Shown: positions 19,100 through 28,122, numbered from the stretch's first letter. The stretch: DNA of 36,869 nucleotides from an uncultured bacterium (GCA_903919545.1 CAIXIN010000171.1:1-36869); one strand, 5' to 3'. The notes: generated from the sequence alone by a model not told the origin. A program made the numbers and translations.

Positions 19100-19443
19100 A
19101 CTGCCATTCTCTTCCATTAACGTCTTTGCACAACACTTCACTGCCCTAAGACAATCAAAGGCTCTGCACTCACGACAATGCTAGGCAATACTTATAAACA
19201 TTTCACTACACATCACATCATACCCAACAATGCTAAGCTATCATATCATCGTTGTTGAACCTCTTCACCACATAACTAACCTTAGGTCATCAACGATGGA
19301 TATGCCTATGTGCTTTTGTAAACAAAACTGGGAATGAAAAAGAATTTCATTGTTTAAGTCTAGAGGAAGCAAATTAATGCGAGATCCACTGAGTCCCATA
19401 TAAACTTTGAAAGTCTTTGATACATCTATCTTAGCTTGTCTAC
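19069..19443 (-). ncRNA. Putative independent structured non-coding RNA of about 370 nt
   Basis: No plausible ORF; minus-strand TGCTATAAT extended -10 at 19450-19458; ends at an intrinsic terminator; long-range complementary arms 19430-19439/19227-19237 (ACAAGCTAAG/CTTAGC-A-TTGT) and 19291-19303/19243-19254 (ATATCcATCGTTG/CAACGATGATAT). Confidence 0.55.
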
Positions 19444-19449
19444 ACCCTC

Positions 19450-19478
19450 ATTATAGCACCAATCTTAAAATACAACCG
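19450..19478 (-). promoter_or_regulatory. Putative extended -10 promoter driving the ncRNA
   Basis: Minus strand TTGGTGCTATAATG (TGnTATAAT); -35 weak (CGGTTG at 17 nt or TTGTAT at 14 nt). Confidence 0.5.
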
Positions 19479-19504
19479 CTTTGTGTAAATTTCACATAAG
19501 AGAT

Positions 19505-19534
19505 AAAGGATACCGATTTCTCGGTATCCTTTAG
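19505..19534 (-). terminator. Intrinsic terminator of the giant repeat protein gene
   Basis: AAAGGATACCGA-gaaa/tttc-TCGGTATCCTTT stem immediately after the stop at 19540. Confidence 0.75.
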
Positions 19535-19539
19535 TTGTC

Positions 19540-22500
19540 TTATAGTTTAATCTGATCTTCAATCGCATCCTTCATATCTTCAGGAACAGCGATCGTTTTA
19601 ATTGGTTTCTTAAACAAGTTGAAGGTGATCTTCTGTCCTTGTTCTCTCTTAACCAATTGTTTATACACTACTAGATCTACTTTAACCAAGCCTTCAATGT
19701 TCTTGTCATTGATATCGATGAATAGATCATCTTTACCATTGGCGAAGATATGGCGTCTAATTACGGTTTCTTTTCCGTTCTTATCAACCAATGCATATTT
19801 GAGGTTAGGTCTTAAGAAGAAGATGAGGATAAATAATAAACCTAATAGATATAACCACCAATAGGTTAATGGGCCTAATGGTGTATCTGGATCATCGATG
19901 ATGACTTCTTCATTGACTGTGATCGTATAGGTCGCGATATTTGAATCGAGACCACCATCATTGGCTTTGAAGGTAAACTTGTCTTCACCTGAGAAATCAG
20001 AATTTGGGGTATAGGTAAAGGTTCCGTTTGCGTTAAGAACCAAGGTTCCATGAGCAACACTAGAAATCAAACCTAAGGTCCAGTTGGCACTATCGACATC
20101 ACTGATCAAATCATGGATGTTTCCAGTAAGCACAGTGTTGAAGTCTGTTTCATCTTCACCATTGACCGCTACAGGAGCATCATTGATCGGATTGATCGTA
20201 ATGGTAGCTGTTCTAACAGCAGAAGTAGCCTTACCATCATAGCTTCTAAATTGGAAGCTGTCTGCGATCGTTTCTGTTCCATTATGTGTATAGGTATAGG
20301 TTCCGTTGGCATTGAATGTCAAGGTTCCATTTACAACATCTGAAACAAGAACGAAACTGATAGGATCGCCATCGATATCAAATCCACCAACAGCGTCAGT
20401 CAAAGTCGCACCTTCATTGAGTGTAATCGCTTCTGGTAAAGTTCCAGGAGGAGTATTCAATGGAGGAAGAACTGTAACAGTAATCGAAACAGTAGAGAGA
20501 TTAGAATCAACGGATCCATCATTTACTTTATAGGTAAATGAATCATCCAAAGCATTGTCTCCATTGTGTTGATAATCGTAGGTTCCATCTTGGTTAAGAA
20601 TTAAGCTTCCATATAATGGAGCATCTACGATGATCCAAGTCAATACATCATTTTCAGGATCTGTAGCAACCAAACTACCTTGATGCAAGGAACCCAAGAC
20701 AAGGGTAAAGTCATCTGGATTAGAACTTGGTGCATCATTGATTGGGTTGACTGTAATATCAACTCTAGCTACATTAGAATCTAGTTGACCATCGTTGGCT
20801 TTAAAGGTAAAGAAATCTGTATGATTTTCACTTCCATTATGGGTATAAGTAAACGACCCATCAAGGTTGAAAACCAAGTTGCCATATTGTGGCCAAACAA
20901 CAACACTATAATTTAGGAATGAGATAAAGAGACTTGGGGTAAATAGTGTAGGTACAGCATGTGGATCTACATCATGAGCCCAAACGTGACCTGGATACAT
21001 TCCGCCTTCATCGACTGAGAAGGAGCCATCATCAGCTACAGGAGCATCATTGACTGGTGTTACTGTAATATTGACGGTCGCTTCAGCAGAATCAAGATCG
21101 CCATCGTTGACTTTGAATGTGAAACTATCTAGTCCAAAGTAATTGAGGTTTGGTTCATAATGAAGGTTTGCGCCTGTTCCGGTGAGTGTACCATGGGTAG
21201 GGCCTACTAATACAATGAAACTTAATGGATCATCTTCAACATCAGATCCAGTTAAGGTAAGATCTAATCCTGTATCTTCTGCGGTTGATAAGGATTGTCC
21301 ATCAGCGACAGGAGCGTCGTTGACACTTGTTACGGTTATGTCGATGGTAGCGATATTAGAATCTACTGTACCATCATCTACTTTAAAGGTGAAACTGTCT
21401 GGGCCATAGTAATTAGGATTAGGCACATAAGTTAGATCCGGACCAGTTCCCACTAGAATTCCGTGTTCAGGCAAGGTCAATACATGATAAGTCAATGGAT
21501 CACCATCAGGATCAAGACCCGCTAAAGTAAGGTCTAAATCAACTTCTTCTGGTGTGTTCAAAGTTTGACCAAATGCAGTAGGTGCATCATTGATTGTGCC
21601 TACATTGATCGTAATGATTGCGGTATTAGAATCTAAGTTTCCATCATTGACTTTAAAGGTAAAGGTCACTTGACCATAGAAATCTAAAGCCGGTTGGAAA
21701 TGTAAATTTGAGCCAGTTCCAGTTAATACACCACTGGCTGGATCAGACAACTTAATATAAGATAAAGGATCGGATTCAGGATCAGTTCCTGTTAATAAGA
21801 TGTCTAAACCTGTATCTTCATCAGTAGATAGTGTTTGATCAAATGCAGTAGGTCCATCATTGACTGCTGTAACATTAATGGTTACTGTTGCAATGTTTGA
21901 ATCACTGAGTCCATCATTCACTTTAAAGGTAAAGCTTACTTGACCAAAGAAGTTATGTGCTGGTTCAAAATGAAGATTAGCACCACTTCCAGTCAATACA
22001 CCACTTGCAGGATCTGTCAATTTGATGAATGAAAGTAGACTTAATTCTAGATCAGATCCAGTTAAGGTAATGTCTAAGCCTGTGTCTTCTGGTGTCGTAA
22101 CAGTTTGAGGATCAGCGATAGGGGCATCATTGATGCTTCCTATTGTAATCGTGACTGTGGCTACATTAGAATCAACATGGCCATCATTGACACTAAATGT
22201 AAAGGTATCTGTTCCAAAATAGTTATCAGCAGGTACATAATGTACTGCAGGTGCTGTTCCTGACAATGTGCCATGTGTTGGCTGTGTCAAAACAGTATAG
22301 ACCAAAGGATCTCCATTGGCATCAGAACCTGTTAAGGTGATGTCTTTTGGGCTGTCTTCTGGGGTAGAAACAGCTTGATCATCCGCTATTGGAGCAACAT
22401 TAGGTGCAACGCTTGAATAACTGGCTTGGATCCCAACGAACTTGAGATCACCATCTTTATCGCCACCATTCCAATAAGTCACATGATAAATAACGAATCC

Positions 22501-22839
22501 AGTAAAATACATCCCAGGGATAACTTCTGGAACGATAGGATTGTGTGCTGGATCAGCACATGGATGATGAGCATTATAGTAATCTACGATGACTTGAGCA
22601 TCCGCTCCTACAGTTAAATCCCAACCTTCAGTATTAACTAAGGTAACGACTTCTTCTAAATAGTGACATTCATAGATCCCAACACCGCCACCTTCGTTGT
22701 TGCTTCCGTTGGTATCGATGTGAAGATCAAAAACGTCTCCAGTGTAAGGGACAAGGGCTATGACTTGAGAATACCCTCTTCCCGCAGTGAGCACCAGTAC
22801 TACCGTCCATAGTACCAGCTTCTTCAAAAAATGTTTCAT
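19540..22839 (-). CDS. Large surface protein with nine tandem cadherin/Ig-like (VCBS-type) repeats, C-terminal TM and cytoplasmic tail
   Basis: Signal peptide MKHFLKKLVLWTVVLVLTAGRGYSQ; nine repeats ending in FTFKVNDGxxDSNxATVxITV or a variant, linked by INDAPxA; TM PLTYWWLYLLGLLFILIFFL; about 85-aa charged tail. SD AAAGGAGGAAAGC-ATATG. Confidence 0.9.
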   Translation of the reverse strand: MKHFLKKLVLWTVVLVLTAGRGYSQVIALVPYTGDVFDLHIDTNGSNNEGGGVGIYECHYLEEVVTLVNTEGWDLTVGADAQVIVDYYNAHHPCADPAHNPIVPEVIPGMYFTGFVIYHVTYWNGGDKDGDLKFVGIQASYSSVAPNVAPIADDQAVSTPEDSPKDITLTGSDANGDPLVYTVLTQPTHGTLSGTAPAVHYVPADNYFGTDTFTFSVNDGHVDSNVATVTITIGSINDAPIADPQTVTTPEDTGLDITLTGSDLELSLLSFIKLTDPASGVLTGSGANLHFEPAHNFFGQVSFTFKVNDGLSDSNIATVTINVTAVNDGPTAFDQTLSTDEDTGLDILLTGTDPESDPLSYIKLSDPASGVLTGTGSNLHFQPALDFYGQVTFTFKVNDGNLDSNTAIITINVGTINDAPTAFGQTLNTPEEVDLDLTLAGLDPDGDPLTYHVLTLPEHGILVGTGPDLTYVPNPNYYGPDSFTFKVDDGTVDSNIATIDITVTSVNDAPVADGQSLSTAEDTGLDLTLTGSDVEDDPLSFIVLVGPTHGTLTGTGANLHYEPNLNYFGLDSFTFKVNDGDLDSAEATVNITVTPVNDAPVADDGSFSVDEGGMYPGHVWAHDVDPHAVPTLFTPSLFISFLNYSVVVWPQYGNLVFNLDGSFTYTHNGSENHTDFFTFKANDGQLDSNVARVDITVNPINDAPSSNPDDFTLVLGSLHQGSLVATDPENDVLTWIIVDAPLYGSLILNQDGTYDYQHNGDNALDDSFTYKVNDGSVDSNLSTVSITVTVLPPLNTPPGTLPEAITLNEGATLTDAVGGFDIDGDPISFVLVSDVVNGTLTFNANGTYTYTHNGTETIADSFQFRSYDGKATSAVRTATITINPINDAPVAVNGEDETDFNTVLTGNIHDLISDVDSANWTLGLISSVAHGTLVLNANGTFTYTPNSDFSGEDKFTFKANDGGLDSNIATYTITVNEEVIIDDPDTPLGPLTYWWLYLLGLLFILIFFLRPNLKYALVDKNGKETVIRRHIFANGKDDLFIDINDKNIEGLVKVDLVVYKQLVKREQGQKITFNLFKKPIKTIAVPEDMKDAIEDQIKL

Positions 22840-22860
22840 ATGCTTTCCTCCTTTTACAAA

Positions 22861-22904
22861 GAAAAATGACCTTCCAAAAGCACGAGTGCAATTGGCCGGT
22901 CATG
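22861..22904 (-). terminator. Riboswitch expression-platform terminator
   Basis: Minus strand ATGACC-GG-CCAA-ttGCACtcGTGCtt-TTGG-AA-GGTCAT-TTTTC; its 5' arm overlaps the 3' end of the proposed aptamer. Confidence 0.7.
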
Positions 22905-22966
22905 GTTACTTAAAACTTTAGACGCCTAATTTTGTGCCCCACGCTTTCGCGATGGTTTACCTTTTT
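22888..22966 (-). promoter_or_regulatory. Probable c-di-GMP-I (GEMM-I) riboswitch aptamer
   Basis: Minus strand AAAAAGGTAAACCATCGCGAAAGCGTGGGGCACAAAATTAGGCGTCTAAAGTTTTAAGTAACCATGACCGGCCAATTGC resembles GGnAAACC-stem/GAAA tetraloop-GGGRCGCAAA...GnGUCUAA...AUGACnGCC..GUUGC of GEMM-I. Confidence 0.75.
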
Positions 22967-23154
22967 ACTTCGTATTAACGAATCGAATGCAGTTCTAGAG
23001 TAGATTCACATGGATTCATAACTCTAAATTCTGCTTCCTTACTAATACAGAGTAAGTCTTTCAAATAAATGACGATAAATTATTACGATTATTGAAAAGA
23101 TTTTAAAAATCAATATTTTTGATGAAGAAAATCATTATATCTCTTTTATTGATT

Positions 23155-23478
23155 TTAGATGAAATTAATAAGAAGGAGATAAGTAAATAAACCTAAACTT
23201 ATACTCATTAAGGTATTGTGTTTCCAGGCATGAATAAGAGTGATCATCAATAAACTTATCAGTTCATATAAACCATAAGGAGATTCTGTTATTCTCACAT
23301 CCTTTAATGCATAGACTACCAACATGCCTAAACTCGCAAAAGGTAATCGATCAGCTAAGAAACTTACGAACTTAGGAATTGGTTTATGATCAGGAAATAG
23401 AAAGAAAGGTAAAAAACGAGTCAAGATCGTTGCGGCTGCCATAGCCAAGACCGTAATAATGAGTTGTAGATCAGTCAT
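23155..23478 (-). CDS. azlD: AzlD-family branched-chain amino acid export subunit
   Basis: 107 aa, 4 TM; TRFLPFFLFPDHKPIPKFVSFLADRLPFASLGMLVVYALKDV typical AzlD. Confidence 0.9.
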   Translation of the reverse strand: MTDLQLIITVLAMAAATILTRFLPFFLFPDHKPIPKFVSFLADRLPFASLGMLVVYALKDVRITESPYGLYELISLLMITLIHAWKHNTLMSISLGLFTYLLLINFI

Positions 23479-24163
23479 GACTTTGTCCTTTAACTCTTTC
23501 TAAAGCAAATAAACCAAGAATAATAAAAACCATAGATCCTAATAAGAATTGAGATTTCCCAAAAATCATCAAAGCAATCAAGGTAGAAATTACTCCTAAG
23601 AGTAAGTAACTTCGATTGTCTTTAGTTTTCCATTGATTAAGAAACATCACAAAGAAAAGTGCGGTAAGTACGAAGTCAAAACCTTTGATCGAATCTGGGA
23701 TGAATACGGATAAAAGATGACCCGATAAACAAGACAACTGCCAATACAAGTAACATAAACCTGTGGTCATCAAATAGAATGTAGAAGGATTAACATCCTT
23801 TGGTACTTCATTGGCCACATTGATCGAGAAAGCCTCATCAGCCATCCCAAAGATCATAAACGCTTTTCCTTTTAGACCTTTAAAACGATCCAACATAGAG
23901 ATCCCATAAAAGAGATGTCTTATATTGACCAGTAGAGCCAATAAGAAAGCTAGGAGTGGATTAAAAGTCGACGCTAATAAAGTAACTGCCGCATATTGAA
24001 GAGCTCCCGCAAATACAACGGCACTCATTAAAAAGGTCCACACAATAGAAAAGCCTTTATCGCTCATAAGTATCCCATAAGCCATCCCCAACATCATGTA
24101 TCCTGCTAATACAGGTAGGGTTAAAGGAAATACGATTTTAAAGGTCTCTCTAAGATTTTTCAT
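23471..24163 (-). CDS. azlC: AzlC-family branched-chain amino acid permease
   Basis: PVLAGYMMLGMAYGILMSDKGFSIVWTFLMSAVVFAGALQYAAVTLL; NIRHLFYGISMLDRF. Confidence 0.92.
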   Translation of the reverse strand: MKNLRETFKIVFPLTLPVLAGYMMLGMAYGILMSDKGFSIVWTFLMSAVVFAGALQYAAVTLLASTFNPLLAFLLALLVNIRHLFYGISMLDRFKGLKGKAFMIFGMADEAFSINVANEVPKDVNPSTFYLMTTGLCYLYWQLSCLSGHLLSVFIPDSIKGFDFVLTALFFVMFLNQWKTKDNRSYLLLGVISTLIALMIFGKSQFLLGSMVFIILGLFALERVKGQSHD

Positions 24164-24202
24164 TGTCTAATCATACTCAATAATAAAGATAATATCAATA
24201 TA

Positions 24203-24221
24203 AAGAAGGGTTACCCCTTCT
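24203..24221 (-). terminator. Terminator of the PTS EIIA gene
   Basis: AAGAAGGG-gta-ACCCTTCTT type stem at the stop codon followed by TTTATAT on the minus strand. Confidence 0.5.
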
Positions 24222-24628
24222 TACTCATCATCATCGCTCATATTTGCTTTAACAAATGCTTTAACATCTTGTATGCCTTCTTTCCCATAACTGGTGATGT
24301 CTTCGACAGAACATCCTTCACTAAGTACAGTACTCAGTAACATAGGAAAGTTCATTCCTGATACCACATGGACCTTATCGTTGGAAATAAACTTCGTCAC
24401 TGCCGCATTTCCAGGAGATCCTCCTAGTAAATCGGTAAAGACGATGATCTCTTCAAATGCTTTCATTTCTTTTAATTTTGATTCTAGTTTCTTCGTAAAG
24501 CTTTCAGGTCCATCATCGTGAGCCAAACCAACCGCAAACAAATCATTTCGTTCACCAGTGATCATCTTCAACGATTCTTTCAGTGCTTCAGCGAATCCGC
24601 CATGACTAATCAATAGATATCCTCTCAT
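24221..24628 (-). CDS. PTS mannose/fructose-family EIIA component
   Basis: YLLISHGGFAEALKESLKMITGE (active-site His), VFTDLLGGSPGNAAVTKFI. Confidence 0.92.
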   Translation of the reverse strand: MRGYLLISHGGFAEALKESLKMITGERNDLFAVGLAHDDGPESFTKKLESKLKEMKAFEEIIVFTDLLGGSPGNAAVTKFISNDKVHVVSGMNFPMLLSTVLSEGCSVEDITSYGKEGIQDVKAFVKANMSDDDE

Positions 24629-24629
24629 A

Positions 24630-25793
24630 TTAGCTCCCTTGTGTTAAGTTATAAATCATCGTGTAGAGATTTAACTTTGTATCATCGGTATACGTATCAG
24701 AAAACAATTCATAGGATAGATTCATCGGTTCAAGACCTGCCACATAAGGTGCGTAACCTTGAGCGTAACAGATAAGTGAACTACTAGATTTAGGAGTTGC
24801 CTTAAGGTAGTAACTAAAGAGCTCGTTTGGGGCATAGATCTGACAATAATCCCCATAGCTAACTTTAGTTAGTTCTAAGGTCTTAGGTAAACTATTGAAT
24901 CTAGGACGAATATTCTCAAGGACTTTACGACCGATCTCGATGGTTTCTTTTTCACGATCGCTAGGATTTGGATTTTGAGGTAATGACTCTACTTCTAATA
25001 GACGATGTTTTAAAGTTAAGATGTGTTTAGTGACCTTGAACTCAAAAGGCACAAGTTCAAGTTTATTCTTAAACAATTCTTCTACCTTATCTTTCAATAT
25101 TGAACCTAAACGAATGACCTCTTCATAGCTTTGATCTTTTCGTGTAAAGCGTGTTGAGATATCCCCATCAGCACCTTGCATAAAGACAAAGAACTCTTCA
25201 GGATGATCTTTTTGAAGAGCCTTCATCGCATAGCCAGGATACTCAGAAGAGAAGAAAGGCGTCAACCCATTCATGATGGTTGGATGACAATTGTGTATCA
25301 CGAAAGTCACACAACGTTTTGAACCTTCATATAAACTCATGAGGTCTAGGAATACAGATGCTTCATGAGATGAGATGCGACTGCTTCCAACCCCATTAAA
25401 AGGAATGGATTGAAATGAATAGTGAAGATTCTTGATGACTTTCATCGAGATCTTTTCTAAAGAAGATAGTGTCGTTGATTTCAGTTGATTGAAGTAAGTC
25501 TCATCATGGGGATCTCCCGCAAAATGAGTATGTGTACATGAAGTTATGACTTCAGTTGGGGTTGAATAGAGTTTTTGAATCGCTTGACGCATTTCTTGGC
25601 TTTGTTCAACTGAGATTCCTATGTTGTCATAGACACAGTATACAAGTCGTAAATCTTCTTTTTCTATAACGACGATTCTGAGAAATAGGTCATCTTGGAC
25701 TTGAGAAACAGGATAGACCTGTTGGATAAAGCCGCATTGTTTGACTGGTTTTAAAGGATTGATGGAAACAAGAGTAGTCCCTAGCTTAATCAT
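24630..25793 (-). CDS. Neutral/alkaline ceramidase-like hydrolase, no signal peptide
   Basis: TPTEVITSCTHTHFAGD, FVIHNCHPTIMNG..FFSSEYPGYAMKAL, FFVFMQGADGDISTR resemble ceramidase N-terminal domain metal/catalytic motifs. Confidence 0.75.
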   Translation of the reverse strand: MIKLGTTLVSINPLKPVKQCGFIQQVYPVSQVQDDLFLRIVVIEKEDLRLVYCVYDNIGISVEQSQEMRQAIQKLYSTPTEVITSCTHTHFAGDPHDETYFNQLKSTTLSSLEKISMKVIKNLHYSFQSIPFNGVGSSRISSHEASVFLDLMSLYEGSKRCVTFVIHNCHPTIMNGLTPFFSSEYPGYAMKALQKDHPEEFFVFMQGADGDISTRFTRKDQSYEEVIRLGSILKDKVEELFKNKLELVPFEFKVTKHILTLKHRLLEVESLPQNPNPSDREKETIEIGRKVLENIRPRFNSLPKTLELTKVSYGDYCQIYAPNELFSYYLKATPKSSSSLICYAQGYAPYVAGLEPMNLSYELFSDTYTDDTKLNLYTMIYNLTQGS

Positions 25794-25801
25794 ATTGAAT
25801 C

Positions 25802-26506
25802 CTAAAGACGATTCAATCGATCGGCATATTTTGTAGAAAGCTTTTCGTTGAACTCATTGCCACCATCGACATTGGCACTCATGAATACAGGTGGGATAAC
25901 TTTCTTACTGACCATGATTTGAATGGCTTCTAAGACAGCAGCATTCAACATCGCTGCAGCAGAGATCGAAGAGGTTCCACATACTTTGACAGGTAAACCT
26001 TCAACTTCGACACTGGCATCCCCAAAGGCTACACGATTGTCTAATACGACATCCGCAAATTCCCAAAGGTTTTTTCCACCAGAATGACGGCAACTGAGTT
26101 TCTTACTGACTTCTAGTGATGTCACTACGATCAACTTAGCGCCTACTGATTTAACTTTCATTGCGATTTCAATAGGTAAAGGATTACGTCCAGAATTAGA
26201 AATCAAGACGACGATGTCTTCTTTTCTAAAATCAGCTTTCTTAATGAATAAGGTTCCCACACCTTCAATGGCTTCATAATTGCCCATGGCGGGTTCTTTG
26301 ATTGCTTTAGCGGGAATCAAACCGCCGGCTCTTCCACAAATTTCAATGGCAGCAGCATAAGAATGTCCACTCCCGAAAGCTTGTAAGATACCTCCGCTCA
26401 TGATCGAATCTGCGATCAAATGAGCTGCTTTGGTGATGTTGGCACCTTGTGTTTCTTCAACTTCTTTTAATAAAGCTTCAATCACTTTAAAATAATCGTT
26501 TCTCAT
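25802..26506 (-). CDS. SIS domain protein (UPF0309-like phosphosugar binding)
   Basis: ILQAFGSGHSYAAAIEICGRAGGL, DIVVLISNSGRNPLPIEIAMKVK. Confidence 0.88.
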   Translation of the reverse strand: MRNDYFKVIEALLKEVEETQGANITKAAHLIADSIMSGGILQAFGSGHSYAAAIEICGRAGGLIPAKAIKEPAMGNYEAIEGVGTLFIKKADFRKEDIVVLISNSGRNPLPIEIAMKVKSVGAKLIVVTSLEVSKKLSCRHSGGKNLWEFADVVLDNRVAFGDASVEVEGLPVKVCGTSSISAAAMLNAAVLEAIQIMVSKKVIPPVFMSANVDGGNEFNEKLSTKYADRLNRL

Positions 26507-26525
26507 GTGTTTCTCCTTTAAATAA

Positions 26526-26559
26526 AATAACTCCTCCCACTTGCGCAGGAGGAGTTATT
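26526..26559 (-). terminator. Strong hairpin/terminator between PTS EIID and the SIS gene
   Basis: AATAACTCCTCC-tgcgcaagtg-GGAGGAGTTATT followed by TTATTT on the minus strand. Confidence 0.65.
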
Positions 26560-26570
26560 ACATCCTTTAA

Positions 26571-27371
26571 TTAGATGATTAAGAGTTTGAACCAACCCAA
26601 GATGAGGGCGATTGCAATAACGATACCAAGAAGCTTATTGGAATTCATGCCTTTGCGGCCTAACAACCAATAGCAGAGTCCAACCAACAGGACAGCACCG
26701 AAGTTCGGCAAAATCTTGTTAGCTAATACTTGAAGATCAAATGTGTTTCCGAATGCTGTGATGGCACCGAATTTAACACCGACCATTGTTGAAATCATAG
26801 CACCGACAACCATTACCCCTAGGGCAGCAGCTGCTTCGGTCAAAGCTCTCAGTTTGTGAGCCATGGTTGTAACCAAGGTAACGCCCTGTTTGTAGCCTAG
26901 ATCGAACATTAATGGGCGCAAGAGGAACAATACAGAAAGGTTCCAAATGGTCCAAATTGCGATACCAACATAAGATTTACTATTAACAGCCAAATCAACG
27001 GCGATAGATCCGAATACGGTTCCACCGATAACTCCGAAGATTGTGTCACCGATACCAGCGAATGGACCCATCAATGAAGATTTGATCGCAGCGACTGTAT
27101 CGATAGCATTGGCTCCGCCAGCTTCTTCAATAGCAATGTCCATACCGACGATGATATCGCCCATGGCAGGTTGTGTATTAAAGAATTGTGAATGAACTCT
27201 TAATGCGTAATCTTTAGCTTTGGCATCTTTTCCATACAATTTTTCAATGACAGGAAGCATGGTGGACAAGTAGCCCAATCCTTGCATTCTTTCATAATTC
27301 CAACCAATTTGTGACTGCCAGATCCAACGGAAGTTGAGAGCACGCAGTTCCTTTTTTGTAAACTTACTCAT
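26571..27371 (-). CDS. PTS mannose/fructose/sorbose/NAG-family EIID
   Basis: FRWIWQSQIGWNYERMQGLGYLSTMLPVIEKLYG; FFNTQPAMGDIIVGMDIAIEE. Confidence 0.93.
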   Translation of the reverse strand: MSKFTKKELRALNFRWIWQSQIGWNYERMQGLGYLSTMLPVIEKLYGKDAKAKDYALRVHSQFFNTQPAMGDIIVGMDIAIEEAGGANAIDTVAAIKSSLMGPFAGIGDTIFGVIGGTVFGSIAVDLAVNSKSYVGIAIWTIWNLSVLFLLRPLMFDLGYKQGVTLVTTMAHKLRALTEAAAALGVMVVGAMISTMVGVKFGAITAFGNTFDLQVLANKILPNFGAVLLVGLCYWLLGRKGMNSNKLLGIVIAIALILGWFKLLII

Positions 27372-28122
27372 CGATGTCGCCTCCTTGAGCAGATTCAGTC
27401 AATTTTTTGAAGATCAAAATAGCTGCAGCTCCACCAATAAGAGAAACGCCTAATACTGGAACGGCCATGTAACTAACAAGGACGAAACCCAAGATTAAAT
27501 AGGCAGCATTCTTTACAGTTGGCAAATAACGTAATAAGATTGTGAACCCTACTGCAGGTAAGATTTTTCCAGCGACTCTGAATCCTGCGAGCAACTGAGC
27601 CGGTACGGCTTTGTTGATCTGGGTAACTAATTCTGGACCGAATGCTAAGGCGAAGAAAACAGGTAATGCTCTGGATAATGACCAAGGAATGGTACCTAAC
27701 CAGTTCATCAATTCGATTTTCTTGACATCCCCTGTGATGACGAATTTGTCAGCAGCATGTTGGAATGCAGTGTTAGCGAAACGAGCAGCAACGTCAAACA
27801 TAATGGTTAATGTTGCAATAGGAATACCATACATTGTGATGAAGGACTCAACATTGTCAAGGCCTCCAGCAATCGCTGTAACGAACATTGCAGCGGTTGT
27901 GTAGTTCGGAATAGAAGCGCCCCCGTACGTACCGATACCCAAAGCATATGATTGCAATGTGCCACCGACGACGAGACCTAGTTCAGGATTCCCTACGATT
28001 AAGCCAGTAAAGATACCGGTTTGGATGATGCCGTTCATCCCGATATTGAATGATAAAGCATCCAACATAGCGAGACCTGCCCAGACTGTGAGCACGACAA
28101 CTTGCCATAATTCTAGTGTCAT
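27364..28122 (-). CDS. PTS mannose/fructose/sorbose/NAG-family EIIC
   Basis: Multi-TM; PELGLVVGGTLQSYALGIGTYGGASIPNYTTAAMF. Confidence 0.93.
   Translation of the reverse strand: MTLELWQVVVLTVWAGLAMLDALSFNIGMNGIIQTGIFTGLIVGNPELGLVVGGTLQSYALGIGTYGGASIPNYTTAAMFVTAIAGGLDNVESFITMYGIPIATLTIMFDVAARFANTAFQHAADKFVITGDVKKIELMNWLGTIPWSLSRALPVFFALAFGPELVTQINKAVPAQLLAGFRVAGKILPAVGFTILLRYLPTVKNAAYLILGFVLVSYMAVPVLGVSLIGGAAAILIFKKLTESAQGGDIDE

Noticed and set aside
19100-19440. Orphan spacer considered as RNase P RNA, tmRNA, 6S or SRP RNA
   Set aside because: No GAGGAAAGUCC/P4 core, no tmRNA tRNA-like ends or tag ORF, no SRP tetraloop domain, and not a single long 6S-like hairpin; left as unassigned ncRNA.
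20113-21409. Short plus-strand ORFs across the repeat protein gene
   Set aside because: Mirror-strand artefacts of the repetitive coding sequence; serine/valine-rich products with no start signals.
19540-22839. Tandem repeats considered as a CRISPR or DNA satellite
   Set aside because: Repeats are degenerate, roughly 280-330 nt and in frame, encoding Ig/cadherin-like domains; no short direct repeats with unique spacers.
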